From Dongia deserti (lineage in GTDB: Bacteria; Pseudomonadota; Alphaproteobacteria; Dongiales; Dongiaceae), in assembly GCF_003574735.1 (NCBI RefSeq), contig NZ_QORW01000010.1:182061-246060 (forward strand): a DNA stretch of 64,000 nt. Direction: 5' to 3'. Of this stretch, positions 18,024-27,122 are shown one piece after another (the stretch's first letter is position 1; each line of letters begins with the position of its first letter). The notes beneath the pieces are model-generated. The model did not search any database and was not told the origin of the DNA. It saw only the letters and a list, made by a program, of their open reading frames with translations. The position numbers and the translations under genes were made by a program.

Positions 18024-18677
18024 TCACTCAAAAGCCATCAGGAGCCGCCCGCGCGAACGTTCGATGTGCTCACGCATGGCGCGCTCCGCCCCCTCCTCGT
18101 CGCCAGATGAAAGGGCCACCAGAACAGACTCGTGCTCCGTGAGTGCCTCTTCGGTCACCCGGGCGTGGAACAGCAAACGGAAGATGTGGAAATGTGTGTG
18201 CAGATGCGCCAGCGTATCGCGGATCAACTCGTTGCCAGCGATCTCCATGATCCGGTCGTGAAAATCCGCATCGAGCCGTGCGAATCTGGTGTAGCCTGAT
18301 CTTTCCGCGGTACTGTTGAGGTTGCGCATCTGCTCGGCAGTTTCCCTCAGTTTGCGCATTCTTGGTTCGGTGATCCGTTGAGCGGCGCGGCGCGAAGCGT
18401 CCGGCTCCAGCAGGAGACGAAGCTCGTAGAGTTCCTCAAAGCGCCGGCGCGTGATTTGCGGTGCTGCGCTGTAGCCGACGAGGTGAGTCTTGACCACGAG
18501 CCCCTCACCTTCCAATCGCCCCAGCGCCTCGCGAATGGGTGTGTGGGAGACCTCCAGTTCCCGGACCAATCCGTCGACTGTGATGCGCCCGCCAGGCGCG
18601 ATTTCCAGGGACATGAGTTTGTTGAAAATCGCCCCATAGACATCATCGGCCAGGCCCCTCGACCTCTGGATAACCAT
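18024..18677 (-). CDS. GntR-family transcriptional regulator (FCD/FadR subfamily)
   Basis: 217 residues: winged helix at about 8-75 (LADDVYGAIFNKLMSLEIAPGG...VSHTPIREALGRLEGEGLV) and an all-helical FCD ligand domain. The FCD metal or ligand residues can be seen in ARLDADFHDRIME, LAHLHTHFHIFRLL and LTEHESVLVAL. It heads the leftward importer cluster with 266 bp to ATPase B and is divergent from an alpha/beta hydrolase. A near-ideal GntR operator lies between the divergent genes at 18779. Confidence 0.92.
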   Translation of the reverse strand: MVIQRSRGLADDVYGAIFNKLMSLEIAPGGRITVDGLVRELEVSHTPIREALGRLEGEGLVVKTHLVGYSAAPQITRRRFEELYELRLLLEPDASRRAAQRITEPRMRKLRETAEQMRNLNSTAERSGYTRFARLDADFHDRIMEIAGNELIRDTLAHLHTHFHIFRLLFHARVTEEALTEHESVLVALSSGDEEGAERAMREHIERSRGRLLMAFE

Positions 18678-18778
18678 GACGCTCCCGACGCACCCAGCCG
18701 ATTGATGGTCGTGCTCCTCGCCACGCGTCGTATGCTTCTCTTAGCTTGACACCGGGCGAAAGCACAGAACCTAGTCTT

Positions 18779-18802
18779 ATCGTATACGATAGCATATACG
18801 AT
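18779..18802. promoter_or_regulatory. Tandem GntR/FCD operator-like palindromes
   Basis: ATCGTATACGAT (18779-18790) is a perfect 12-bp palindrome that fits the FCD-GntR consensus TNGTNNACNA. It is directly followed by AGCATATACGAT (18791-18802), which matches it at 10 of 12 positions. A TTGACA hexamer lies at 18746 on the plus strand. A weaker relative (TTTGTATAAAT) lies at 17910-17920 upstream of ATPase B. Binding of the divergent GntR protein is inferred. Confidence 0.65.
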
Positions 18803-18918
18803 CTCAAGCCCTCCGGACTGCGGACGTCTTCCGAGGGCGGGTCGACGGCATTTACCATTTGCTCGCGACCCGGTACATCGCGGCTTCGATCTGAGTTTGG
18901 AAGTCGGAGGCGCGCGCT

Positions 18919-19755
18919 ATGGCCAAGGATCCTTTCCGCAATCGGGATTACGTGGCGAACTTCGACGCCTTGGTCGAGGAGTACAAGGCCAGGAGCGCGA
19001 TCACGCGCGAAACGCACCAGATGAAGCGCGACATCGCCTATGGCACGGGTGCGAACGAGAGGCTGGATCTCTTCTTCCCGAAGGGGTCAAGCGGCGCGGG
19101 CCCTGTGCACCTCTTCATACATGGCGGCTACTGGCGCATGTTCTCAAAGGACGATTTCTCGTTCATCGCCGATACGGTCACTGCCGCGGGCGCCATCGCC
19201 GCTATCATGGACTACGATCTGATGCCTGACGTGCGGCTGAACACAATCGTCGCTCAGGTTCGGAAAGCGATCCAGTGGCTAACCAACAACAGCGGCACCT
19301 ATGGCGGCGACACAGGACGCTTGTCCGTCAGCGGCCATTCGGCGGGCGCGCATCTGGCGAGCTTCACCTTCTGCCAAGGTGCCGGTGTCCCGCGGCCAGC
19401 AAGCGCCCTGCTTCTCAGCGGAGTCTATGATCTGAAGCCGCTCCAGTCGTCGTTTCTGCAGCCTCTCATCGGCCTCACGGACCAGGAGGTGACCGCGTTC
19501 TCGCCGCTCCTGCTGCAACACGAACGGGGCACGCGCGTCATCGTGGCTTACGGCGCGCGGGAAACGGATCCCTTCAGGAACCAGGGCTCAAGCTTCGCGC
19601 AGCACCTTGAGCATCAGGGGCTCTTCGTGTCCGAGCACATGCTGCGCGATGCGGACCACATGAGCGCTGTGAGGGACCTGGGTATCCCCGGAAGCGCCGC
19701 CGGAGACCTGCTGATAAGAGCCATCCGCGACTCACAACCCTGCGCCCAGCCTTAG
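18919..19755 (+). CDS. Alpha/beta hydrolase (arylformamidase/esterase-like)
   Basis: 278 residues with the HGGYW oxyanion motif near residue 70, the nucleophile elbow GHSAGAH near 143 and the catalytic His in DADHMSA near 245. HGGYW plus GHSAGAH are typical of kynurenine formamidase-like and HSL-type small-ester hydrolases. It is divergent from the GntR regulator with the tandem operator between, so it is probably part of the same regulon. It may hydrolyse an ester, lactone or formamide precursor of the imported substrate (inference). Confidence 0.87.
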   Translation: MAKDPFRNRDYVANFDALVEEYKARSAITRETHQMKRDIAYGTGANERLDLFFPKGSSGAGPVHLFIHGGYWRMFSKDDFSFIADTVTAAGAIAAIMDYDLMPDVRLNTIVAQVRKAIQWLTNNSGTYGGDTGRLSVSGHSAGAHLASFTFCQGAGVPRPASALLLSGVYDLKPLQSSFLQPLIGLTDQEVTAFSPLLLQHERGTRVIVAYGARETDPFRNQGSSFAQHLEHQGLFVSEHMLRDADHMSAVRDLGIPGSAAGDLLIRAIRDSQPCAQP

Positions 19756-19795
19756 CGCCTTCCGTCGTCACCGTACCATCGCCTATATTCGGACC

Positions 19796-20679
19796 ATGGT
19801 CGCTCCCTACACCCGCATCGAGGTCCGGCCGATGGCTGGCGCGCTTGGAGCCGATGTTCATGGCGTGGACCTTGCCCAGCCGCTCGACGACGCGACTTTC
19901 GCGGAGATCGAGCGCGCATTTCAGGATCGTCTCGTGCTGTTCTTCCATGACCAGCGCCTGACCCCGGAGCAGCATCTCGCCTTCTCGCGCCGGTTCGGCC
20001 CGCTCAGCCGCTCGCCCTACATCAAGCACATGGCGGAATACCCGGATATCATCGCTGTGCTGAAGGAGGCCGACGAGCGCAACATCAGCACCTTCGGCAA
20101 CGCCTGGCATTCGGATTTCAGCTTCCTCGAGGAGCCGCCGCTGGGCTCAGTGCTCTATGCGCGCGAGGTGCCGGATTTTGGCGGCGATACGCTGTTTGCC
20201 AATATGTACAGCGCCTACGACGCGCTGTCAGAGGGCATGCGGCGCATGCTCGACGGCCTCAATGCGATGCATGCCGGACGGCCCTATGGCGTCGGCGGCG
20301 TGGTCGCCGATCTCAAGGTCTCGCGCTCGATCGGCATCGAGCGAAACCAGCCGGAGGCGACCGCGAGGTGGCACATCCCGTCGTGCGCGTGCATCCGGTG
20401 ACGGGTCGCAAGGCGCTGTTCGTCAACGCGATCTACACCACGCGCTTCGACGGCATGACCGAGGCCGAGAGCCGTCCGCTTCTCGAGTTCCTCTACGCCC
20501 ACGCCATCCGGCCCGAGTTCACCTGCCGCCTGCGCTGGGCTACCCACGACCTGGCGATCTGGGACAATCGCTGCGCCATGCATTACGCCGTCAACGATTA
20601 CGATGGCGCCCGCCGCCTCATGCATCGCACGACCATCAAGGGCGAGCGGCCCATCTCCGCCCCCGGCAAGGACTCTTAG
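19796..20679 (+). pseudogene. TauD/TfdA-family 2-oxoglutarate dioxygenase with frameshift
   Basis: The first frame (19796-20401) carries the TauD N-terminal motifs (GALGADVHGVDL; HDQRLTPEQHLAFSRRFGPL) and the Fe-binding HSDFSF. After about 20364 the family sequence continues in another frame: EVAHPVVRVHPVTGRKALFV, then the second Fe His region NRCAMHYAVNDY and RRLMHRTTI, ending at 20679. One base seems lost between GCGACCGC and GAGGTG. With correction it would be a normal-length (about 294 residue) enzyme. Either a recent pseudogene or a sequencing error. Confidence 0.8.
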
Positions 20680-20682
20680 CCT

Positions 20683-21558
20683 TCAAAGCCGTCCACGCAG
20701 GTATGTCAATACCGGTGCGTCGATCGTCCGCTTCTTGAGATCGATACGTTCCTCGAAGTTCTCCGATGCGATGAATGCATCGAGCGCCTGCCTGGTCGCC
20801 TGATCCCAAGGACCCGAGGCGTCGCCGTGATAGAAGCCCTTCAGGATCATCAGGCGCTTCAGATCTGCGAGCACGGCGCCTTCGATCTTCAGCTTCTCCG
20901 CGGCTGGACTCGTTCCGAAATACAGATCGCGCAGATCGAGCAGGCGGACCAGCTCCGCAACCGGCTCAGGATGATCATCGACGCGCAGATCGACGAGCAC
21001 ATCGTTCATCCCGCCATAGCCGCCCTTCGGACGCACGACATAGAGCGCGGAGGCCTGCTTGCCCCGCTTGTCGCCACCCGCCTTCTCACCGGCGGCCAAT
21101 GCGGTCACCAGGCGGCTGGCGAGCGCGCCCTTCGAGGCCTGGAAGGCGTCAGCCATGGCCTCAACTGTCTCTTGGCCGACCAGGATGTTGCCCTGACAGG
21201 TGAACCCATCGCCCACGCGATGTCCGGCCCATGCGTGGCAACCGGGACCGGTATGAGCCGCTGCGCCGCCACGCGCATCGACCAGCCCCACTTGGCGCAG
21301 ATCGCGATCGGCATCGTCCACCAGCAGTCGGACCAACGCTTCCTGTGCGGACAAGCCGTCACGCATCATCCTGATGGCATCAGGCCCGTACGCCGTGTTG
21401 GCATAGCTCTGCGTCGCCACCGCGCCCGCGCCGGCCCTGGCCCATGGCACCACGGCGCCACAGGCGAGAAACTTCGATGCGACGGCGATGCCGAGATCAC
21501 CCGTCGCAAGATCGGCAGCGACGATGGAGAATGTTGTAACGATACAATTGCGCCGCAC
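20683..21558 (-). CDS. DUF1028 protein with C-terminal peptidoglycan-binding-like domain
   Basis: 291 residues. The N-terminal two thirds show the DUF1028 pattern (TTFSIVAADLATGDLGIAVASK; AGAGAVATQSYAN; QGNILVGQETVEAM; SALYVVRPKGGYGG), an Ntn-hydrolase-like fold of unknown reaction. The last 80 residues (LKRLMILKGFYHGDASGPWD...LDAFIASENFEER) match the peptidoglycan-binding-2 domain often fused to DUF1028. The start is a GTG at 21558. It is divergent from a peptide importer. A decayed second DUF1028 copy lies at about 53.4-53.6 kb. Confidence 0.88.
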   Translation of the reverse strand: MRRNCIVTTFSIVAADLATGDLGIAVASKFLACGAVVPWARAGAGAVATQSYANTAYGPDAIRMMRDGLSAQEALVRLLVDDADRDLRQVGLVDARGGAAAHTGPGCHAWAGHRVGDGFTCQGNILVGQETVEAMADAFQASKGALASRLVTALAAGEKAGGDKRGKQASALYVVRPKGGYGGMNDVLVDLRVDDHPEPVAELVRLLDLRDLYFGTSPAAEKLKIEGAVLADLKRLMILKGFYHGDASGPWDQATRQALDAFIASENFEERIDLKKRTIDAPVLTYLRGRL

Positions 21559-21708
21559 TTCGTTTTCCCTCGTGTTTTCCTCATTGCGTCAAAATCTTCG
21601 CGGCATGACGGAGTCCGATAGGATTGACCTCCATCTTGCATCGACATTGACTCACCCTGCACTTCTATCAAGACTCCGTCTCACACAAAAAAGAACAGGG
21701 AGGTTGCC

Positions 21709-23298
21709 ATGCATGCGCATATCACGCGCCGCCTGTTTGTAGCTGGCTCGACAGCGTCTGTCGTCATGCTGAGCCGTGCCATCCGGGCAAGCGCGCAGGA
21801 ACCGATCGAAGAGGTCCGCTGGGCTCTGCCCTCTATTAATGACACGATGTTCGTGCCCCGCGCCTGGAGCACTTACGTGGGTGCCATCATGTCCCTGGTG
21901 CAAGAAGGACCGCTGGCTTTCGGCGATGATCTGTCCTTGCAGCCGGCGGTCGCGGAATCCTGGAAGCAGGTTGACGATACGACCTACGTCTACACTCTTC
22001 GCCAGGGTGTCACGTTCGGCGACGGCTCGCCGCTGACGCCGGACGACGTCGTTGCGTCGTTCCTCTATCAGATGGATCCCAAGTCAGGGTCGCAGCTCGC
22101 CGCCTTCTTCAGCTCGGTCGATACAGTCACGGCGAGCGGCGACAACGAAGTGACGGTGAAGCTGACGGCGCCGAACGTGCAGTTCCAGTATACGCCTGCC
22201 CATATGGCGGGGTTCCTCTTCAGCAAGAAACAGCTGGAGGAATTCCCGGAGGATATCGGCACGCCGGATGCTCTGCCGCTCGGTACCGGGCCCTACAGGC
22301 TGGTCGAATTCACGCCCGCCGACACCGTGGTGCTGGAGGCGCGCGACGACTACTGGGGCACAAAGCCGGTCGCCAAGCGCATCATCTTCTCCGCGATCCC
22401 GGACCGCCAGACCCGCCTGCTGGCCGCGAAGAATGGCGACATCGACGGCACGTTCGATCTCGCCATTTCCGACATCGACCAGTGGAAGGCGCTCGGCAAT
22501 GTCGACGTCATCACGGCCCCCTCGCTTGGGGTGTTCATGTTGACCATGGATCAGTCGGCGCCCCCGTTCGACGACATCCATGTCCGCAAGGCGATCGCCT
22601 ACTCGGTGGATCGCGAAGGACTGGTCAAGGCCCTGCTCAAGAGCAACGGCGAGCCCGCGACAGCGCTCAACCCACCTGAAATGTGGGCCGGGATCATGTC
22701 GCCCGACGAAGTGCGGAAGTTCTATGCCACGCTTCCCTCCTACCGGTTCGATCTCGACAAGGCCAGAGCCGAGCTGGCGCAGTCCAAGCATGCAGGCGGG
22801 TTTGAGGTCACCGTGCCAGGGTCGTCGGCCGACCCGTACATGATCAACATCCTGCAAAGCGTGTCAGAGAATCTGAAGCAGATCGGCATTACCATGAAAG
22901 TGCAGGAAGTTGACGCGAACCAATGGCTCGCAGGCTATTTCCGGCATGAGGACCTGGGCATGCAGATCATGGCATACTATCCGGATTTCGCGGATGCAGC
23001 GAACTATCCGTACCTATTCTACGCCAGCGCCAATGCGGTCAAGGACGGCATGAACGGCTCCAATTTCAAGAATAGCGAGGTCGACAAGGCGCTCGATGTC
23101 GCAAACCAAAAGTCGGATCCGAAGGAGCGCGCCGAGGCCTTGAAGACGGTGTTCAGGATCGTCAATGAGGATGCCGCCCTGGTGCCGATCTTCTGGCCCG
23201 ATTCGGCCATGGCGATCAGCAATGAGTACAAGCTGACCGGCTACAACGCCTTCTGGTACAATGTCCCGTGGGCGATCCGCGGGTTCGGCTTGAAATAG
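21709..23298 (+). CDS. Peptide/nickel-type ABC transporter substrate-binding protein (DppA family)
   Basis: 529 residues, SBP family 5. The signal peptide carries an Arg pair (ITRRLFVAGSTASVVML) of Tat type, with cleavage after ASA. Family motifs include GDGSPLTPDDVVASFLYQMDP, LPLGTGPYRLVEF, VRKAIAYSVDREGLVKALL and the C-terminal NEDAALVPIFWPDS. GGGAGG lies seven bases before the ATG. It is the first gene of an operon with an S9 peptidase, two permeases and a fused ATPase, so it probably imports peptides or modified peptides. Confidence 0.93.
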   Translation: MHAHITRRLFVAGSTASVVMLSRAIRASAQEPIEEVRWALPSINDTMFVPRAWSTYVGAIMSLVQEGPLAFGDDLSLQPAVAESWKQVDDTTYVYTLRQGVTFGDGSPLTPDDVVASFLYQMDPKSGSQLAAFFSSVDTVTASGDNEVTVKLTAPNVQFQYTPAHMAGFLFSKKQLEEFPEDIGTPDALPLGTGPYRLVEFTPADTVVLEARDDYWGTKPVAKRIIFSAIPDRQTRLLAAKNGDIDGTFDLAISDIDQWKALGNVDVITAPSLGVFMLTMDQSAPPFDDIHVRKAIAYSVDREGLVKALLKSNGEPATALNPPEMWAGIMSPDEVRKFYATLPSYRFDLDKARAELAQSKHAGGFEVTVPGSSADPYMINILQSVSENLKQIGITMKVQEVDANQWLAGYFRHEDLGMQIMAYYPDFADAANYPYLFYASANAVKDGMNGSNFKNSEVDKALDVANQKSDPKERAEALKTVFRIVNEDAALVPIFWPDSAMAISNEYKLTGYNAFWYNVPWAIRGFGLK

Positions 23299-23307
23299 GC
23301 GGTACGA

Positions 23308-23329
23308 GGGGCCGCATCGTCGCGGCCCC
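23308..23329 (+). terminator. Strong hairpin after the binding-protein gene
   Basis: GGGGCCGC and GCGGCCCC form an 8-bp stem with a six-base loop, followed by TTCCCTCT. It begins ten bases after the stop codon of the binding-protein gene and 60 bases before the peptidase start. Partial termination or 3'-end stabilisation would give an excess of binding protein. Confidence 0.6.
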
Positions 23330-23389
23330 TTCCCTCTCCGCTTGGCGGCATGACCGCGGCGGCAATCTCATTCAGAGGGTCTGGTCCAT

Positions 23390-25315
23390 ATGGACAAGCT
23401 CGCAAAGGTGTTGGCACGCCTCGACCGCGTCCGGTTTCCCTCCGACATCTCCTTTCACCGTAGCGGCCGGGCGCTCGCTGCCACGATTCGCCCGTCTGGC
23501 CGTGATGCCAATGAAAGCTATCAAAGCCGGATCTGGCGCTACGAGCTGGACGGCACCGCCACCGAATTGACCCATGGGCCGAACGGCGATTATTCGCCGC
23601 GCTATTCGCCGGTCGATGATCGCCTGGCCTTCGCATCCGATCGTCTGGTCCGCGGCAAGGCCGACCTTTTCGTCCTGGATGAAAGTGCCGCGAAGCCGTT
23701 GGGCCGCATTCCCGGCACGATCGAGGACATGCGCTGGACCAGCGACGGCTCCGCGCTCATCGTGCTGGCCGCCGACCGTGGCCTGGACGGGGGCGCCACT
23801 GACGACGCCGTGCGACTCTGGTGGGACGGTACCGAGGATCCGGCTGTCACCAACCCGATCGATGCGCGCCGGCGCTTGTTCAAGGTTTCGGCATCCGACG
23901 GTGCGACCGTCGAGATCGGTCCACCCGATGCCACGGTTTGGGAGTTCGACTTGTTTGGCGACGATGCCGCCATCGCCCTGGTATCGGCCGATGCCAGCGA
24001 GCGCGGTTGGTATCACGCCAAGATGGCACGCATCGACTTCGCCGCGCGAGCCGTCACGATCCTGCATCGGTCGCCGTGGCAATTGCAGAGCCCGGCGGTC
24101 TCGCCTTCGCGCATCAAGATCGCATTCCTCGAAGGCTGGTCGAGCGATCGCGGCCTGGTCGCCGGAGAGATGCGCATTCTCGATCTCGCCACGGGCAAGG
24201 TCAGTCCACTCGTCGCTGCCGAGCAGTCCAACATCACGTCTCTATCCTGGCGGGACGAGGAGAGCATGTGGTTCGCCGGATGGTCGCGGCTTGGCTCCAT
24301 CTACGGAATCGTCCGGCTGGACGGAACGTTCGAATGGATCGAGCGGGAAGATGCGGTCGTTGGCCCCAACAGCTTCCTCGCTTCCATCTCACCTGCACCC
24401 GACAATAAGAGCCTTGCCGCCATTCGCGAAGCTGTGGGGGCTCCGCCCGAGATCGTATTCAAGGCTGCGCCAGACTCCGATTGGTCGCCGGTGACTTCGC
24501 TCAACGCAGCAATCATGGCGGACTATGCAGAGTATCCCGAGGTGCGCGAAGTGCACTGGACAGGCAAGGACGGCCTTTCGATGGAAGGGCTCGTCCTGCT
24601 GCCGAAAGATCGCAAATCCGGTCCCCTGCCGACCATCGTCGACATCCATGGCGGTCCGACCTGGTCGGCCAAGCACGCCTTCGATCCGGGCTTTGCGCTC
24701 CACGAGGTCGCGGCCGGATACGCCGTGTTCCTGCCGAACTATCGCGGCAATACCGGCTGGGGGCAGTCCTACTCGCGGCTCAATATCGGCGATCCGGGCG
24801 GCGCAGAGTGGGATGACATCATGGCCGGCATCGACCATTGCATTGGGGAGGGGATCGCCGATGCCGACCGGCTCGGCGTGACAGGCGCGAGCTATGGTGG
24901 CTACATGACCGCCTGGGCGGTCGCTCGCACCAATCGCTTCAAGGCGGCGGTGATGGTCTCCGGTATCGCCAATCAATGGAGCTGCCACTATTCCTGCAAC
25001 CATGATTTCGGCGAGTTCATTGTCGGCGGCCCATTGAAAGAGGAGCGCTACCGCAAGCTCGCCATCGACCGCTCGCCATTGTTCCGGCTCGACAAACCGA
25101 CAACGCCGACTCTGATCATTCACGGTGAGCTGGATCGCTGCACGCCGCTCGGCCAGGGCCAGGAATTCTATAGCGCCTTGGTTGAGCGTGGCGTCCCGGC
25201 GGAGCTCGTGGTCTATCCGCGCGAGGGCCATGGATTCCAGGAATGGGGCCATCGCCTGGACAAGGCCCGGCGGATGGCGGCCTGGTTCGACCGCTACATC
25301 AAGGCGGCGCAATGA
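23390..25315 (+). CDS. S9-family serine peptidase (acylaminoacyl-peptidase / dipeptidyl-peptidase type)
   Basis: 641 residues: an N-terminal beta-propeller (about 1-370, WD/TolB-like repeats such as DYSPRYSPVDDRLAFASD) and a C-terminal alpha/beta hydrolase domain. The catalytic triad is visible as Ser501 (GASYGGYM), Asp582 (ELDRCTP) and His614 (GHGF). No signal peptide is seen, so it is probably cytoplasmic. Being placed between the binding protein and the permeases, it likely cleaves the imported peptide; its stop overlaps the permease start. Confidence 0.93.
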   Translation: MDKLAKVLARLDRVRFPSDISFHRSGRALAATIRPSGRDANESYQSRIWRYELDGTATELTHGPNGDYSPRYSPVDDRLAFASDRLVRGKADLFVLDESAAKPLGRIPGTIEDMRWTSDGSALIVLAADRGLDGGATDDAVRLWWDGTEDPAVTNPIDARRRLFKVSASDGATVEIGPPDATVWEFDLFGDDAAIALVSADASERGWYHAKMARIDFAARAVTILHRSPWQLQSPAVSPSRIKIAFLEGWSSDRGLVAGEMRILDLATGKVSPLVAAEQSNITSLSWRDEESMWFAGWSRLGSIYGIVRLDGTFEWIEREDAVVGPNSFLASISPAPDNKSLAAIREAVGAPPEIVFKAAPDSDWSPVTSLNAAIMADYAEYPEVREVHWTGKDGLSMEGLVLLPKDRKSGPLPTIVDIHGGPTWSAKHAFDPGFALHEVAAGYAVFLPNYRGNTGWGQSYSRLNIGDPGGAEWDDIMAGIDHCIGEGIADADRLGVTGASYGGYMTAWAVARTNRFKAAVMVSGIANQWSCHYSCNHDFGEFIVGGPLKEERYRKLAIDRSPLFRLDKPTTPTLIIHGELDRCTPLGQGQEFYSALVERGVPAELVVYPREGHGFQEWGHRLDKARRMAAWFDRYIKAAQ

Positions 25316-26277
25316 TGCGATCGGGCATGGCACGCCTCATCCTCATGCGGCTTGCGATCGCCGTGCCGCTGCTGCTCATCATTTCATTCGGCGTTTTCTC
25401 CCTGGTCCATCTCGCGCCGGGTGATCCGGTTCGGGCCCTGCTGGGCACGCGCCCGTCCGACCCCGAGACGCTCGCCACTCTGCGCGCGCGCTATCATCTC
25501 GATGATCCTTTCATCGTCCAGTACGGCAAGTGGCTGGGGCAGGTGCTGCAGGGCGATCTGGGACGATCGATCAACGGCAACCGGCTGGTCCTGAGTTCGA
25601 TCAAGGAACGTGCCGGCGTCACGATATATCTTTGCCTGATCAGCACGGTGATCGTTCTGGTGGCGGGCATCCTGCTCGGCATGCTGGCGGCCTTCCGCCG
25701 TGGGGGGCGGCTGGACCGTTTCGTCGTCATGTTCGGGGTATTCGGCATCTCATCGCCGGCTTTCGTCACCGGCATATTCCTGCTCTATGTGTTCGGCGTG
25801 GTGCTCGGCTGGTTTCCGACCTTTGGCGCGGGCCGCGGCTTTCTCGATCGCTTCTGGCACCTGACGTTGCCGTCTCTCGCCCTTGCCCTCTCGATCATGG
25901 CGATCGTTGTCAAGATCACGCGCGCCTCCATGATCGAAGTGATGGATCGCGACTATGTCGCGTTTGCCCGCGCCCGCGGCATGAGCGCCGCGCGCATCAC
26001 ATTCGCCTACATCCTACGCAATGCCTTGATTCCGGTGGTCACCGCCGGCGGGCTCATCGTGATCGGATTTCTCGCCAACGCGATTTACGTCGAGGTGACA
26101 TTCGCGCTGCCCGGCCTCGGCTCCCTGATCGTCGATGCCGTGCAGAGACGCGACATTCCCCTGATCCAGGGCACGACACTGGTATTCGCGTTGTTCGTGG
26201 TCATCATTAACCTGGTTGTCGACATCATCTACACCATGATCGATCCCCGAATCCGCTTCGGTAAGGTAGCGTCATGA
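25312..26277 (+). CDS. Peptide ABC transporter permease, DppB type
   Basis: 321 residues with six helices and the DppB features LVHLAPGDPVRALLGTRPS in the first periplasmic loop, DYVAFARARGMSAARI as the EAA loop, and PGLGSLIVDAVQRRDIPLIQG near the C-terminus. The ATG at 25312 overlaps the peptidase TGA (ATGATG; a start three bases later is equally possible). Confidence 0.92.
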   Translation: MMRSGMARLILMRLAIAVPLLLIISFGVFSLVHLAPGDPVRALLGTRPSDPETLATLRARYHLDDPFIVQYGKWLGQVLQGDLGRSINGNRLVLSSIKERAGVTIYLCLISTVIVLVAGILLGMLAAFRRGGRLDRFVVMFGVFGISSPAFVTGIFLLYVFGVVLGWFPTFGAGRGFLDRFWHLTLPSLALALSIMAIVVKITRASMIEVMDRDYVAFARARGMSAARITFAYILRNALIPVVTAGGLIVIGFLANAIYVEVTFALPGLGSLIVDAVQRRDIPLIQGTTLVFALFVVIINLVVDIIYTMIDPRIRFGKVAS

Positions 26278-27122
26278 CTGAACATGTCGAAGCGACGCAG
26301 CCAAAGGAAAGGGCACCGCGCGACGCCATTCCGCCGGCCATCGTGATCGCCTTCATAGTCGTTGCGATCGTCGTCATCTGCGCGTTCTTCGGCGGCAGCA
26401 TAGCGCCGGATTCTCCATTTACCCAGCGTCTGGAAATCGGCGACACTCCGCCATCCGCCGAGTTCCCAGCCGGTACCGATCTGCTTGGGCGCGATGTCCT
26501 CTCGCGCGTGATCCACGGGGCCTGGACCGCACTGATCGGACCCGTCGTTGTAGCGGCCGGCGCTTTCGCCATCGCCACGGTGCTCGGGTTGCTGTCCGGC
26601 TATCTCGGCGGGGTGGTCGATTCCGGTATCATGCGCTGGGTCGATTTCATGCTCGCCCTGCCAGGGCCCCTTGTCGCCATCGTCGTGGTCGGTGTGGTCG
26701 GCGGCGGATATTGGACGGCTGTCGCAGTGCTGATCATCTTGTTCACTGCTCCGGACACCCGCATCGTGCGCAGTGCCGTGCTGGAGCAGCGGCCGCGGCC
26801 CTATATCGATGCGGCGCGGGCGCTTGGCGTTTCCAAGACGCGCATCCTCTTCGTCCATATCCTGCCGAACGTTCTTCCCATCATCCTTGCCTATGTCGTG
26901 CTCGATTTCGCCTTCGCGCTCGTCAACCTGGCGGGTCTCTCTTTCCTGGGACTTGGCGTGGAGCCGGGCACTCCCGACTGGGGCCGCATGCTCTTTGAGA
27001 ACCGCACGATACTTTTCACCAACCCCGTCGCGCTGCTGCTGCCGGCGGCCATGGTCATCCTGACGGCGGTTAGCATGAATCTAATAGGCGACTGGCTGTT
27101 CGCGCGGTTCACCAGGCAATGA
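26274..27122 (+). CDS. Peptide ABC transporter permease, DppC type
   Basis: 282 residues. A cytoplasmic N-terminus precedes the first helix, followed by the DppC landmarks GTDLLGRDVLSRVIHGAW, the EAA loop PYIDAARALGVSKTRILF and LSFLGLGVEPGTPDWGRML. It overlaps DppB and the downstream ATPase by ATGA at both ends, showing a fully coupled operon. Confidence 0.93.
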   Translation: MTEHVEATQPKERAPRDAIPPAIVIAFIVVAIVVICAFFGGSIAPDSPFTQRLEIGDTPPSAEFPAGTDLLGRDVLSRVIHGAWTALIGPVVVAAGAFAIATVLGLLSGYLGGVVDSGIMRWVDFMLALPGPLVAIVVVGVVGGGYWTAVAVLIILFTAPDTRIVRSAVLEQRPRPYIDAARALGVSKTRILFVHILPNVLPIILAYVVLDFAFALVNLAGLSFLGLGVEPGTPDWGRMLFENRTILFTNPVALLLPAAMVILTAVSMNLIGDWLFARFTRQ

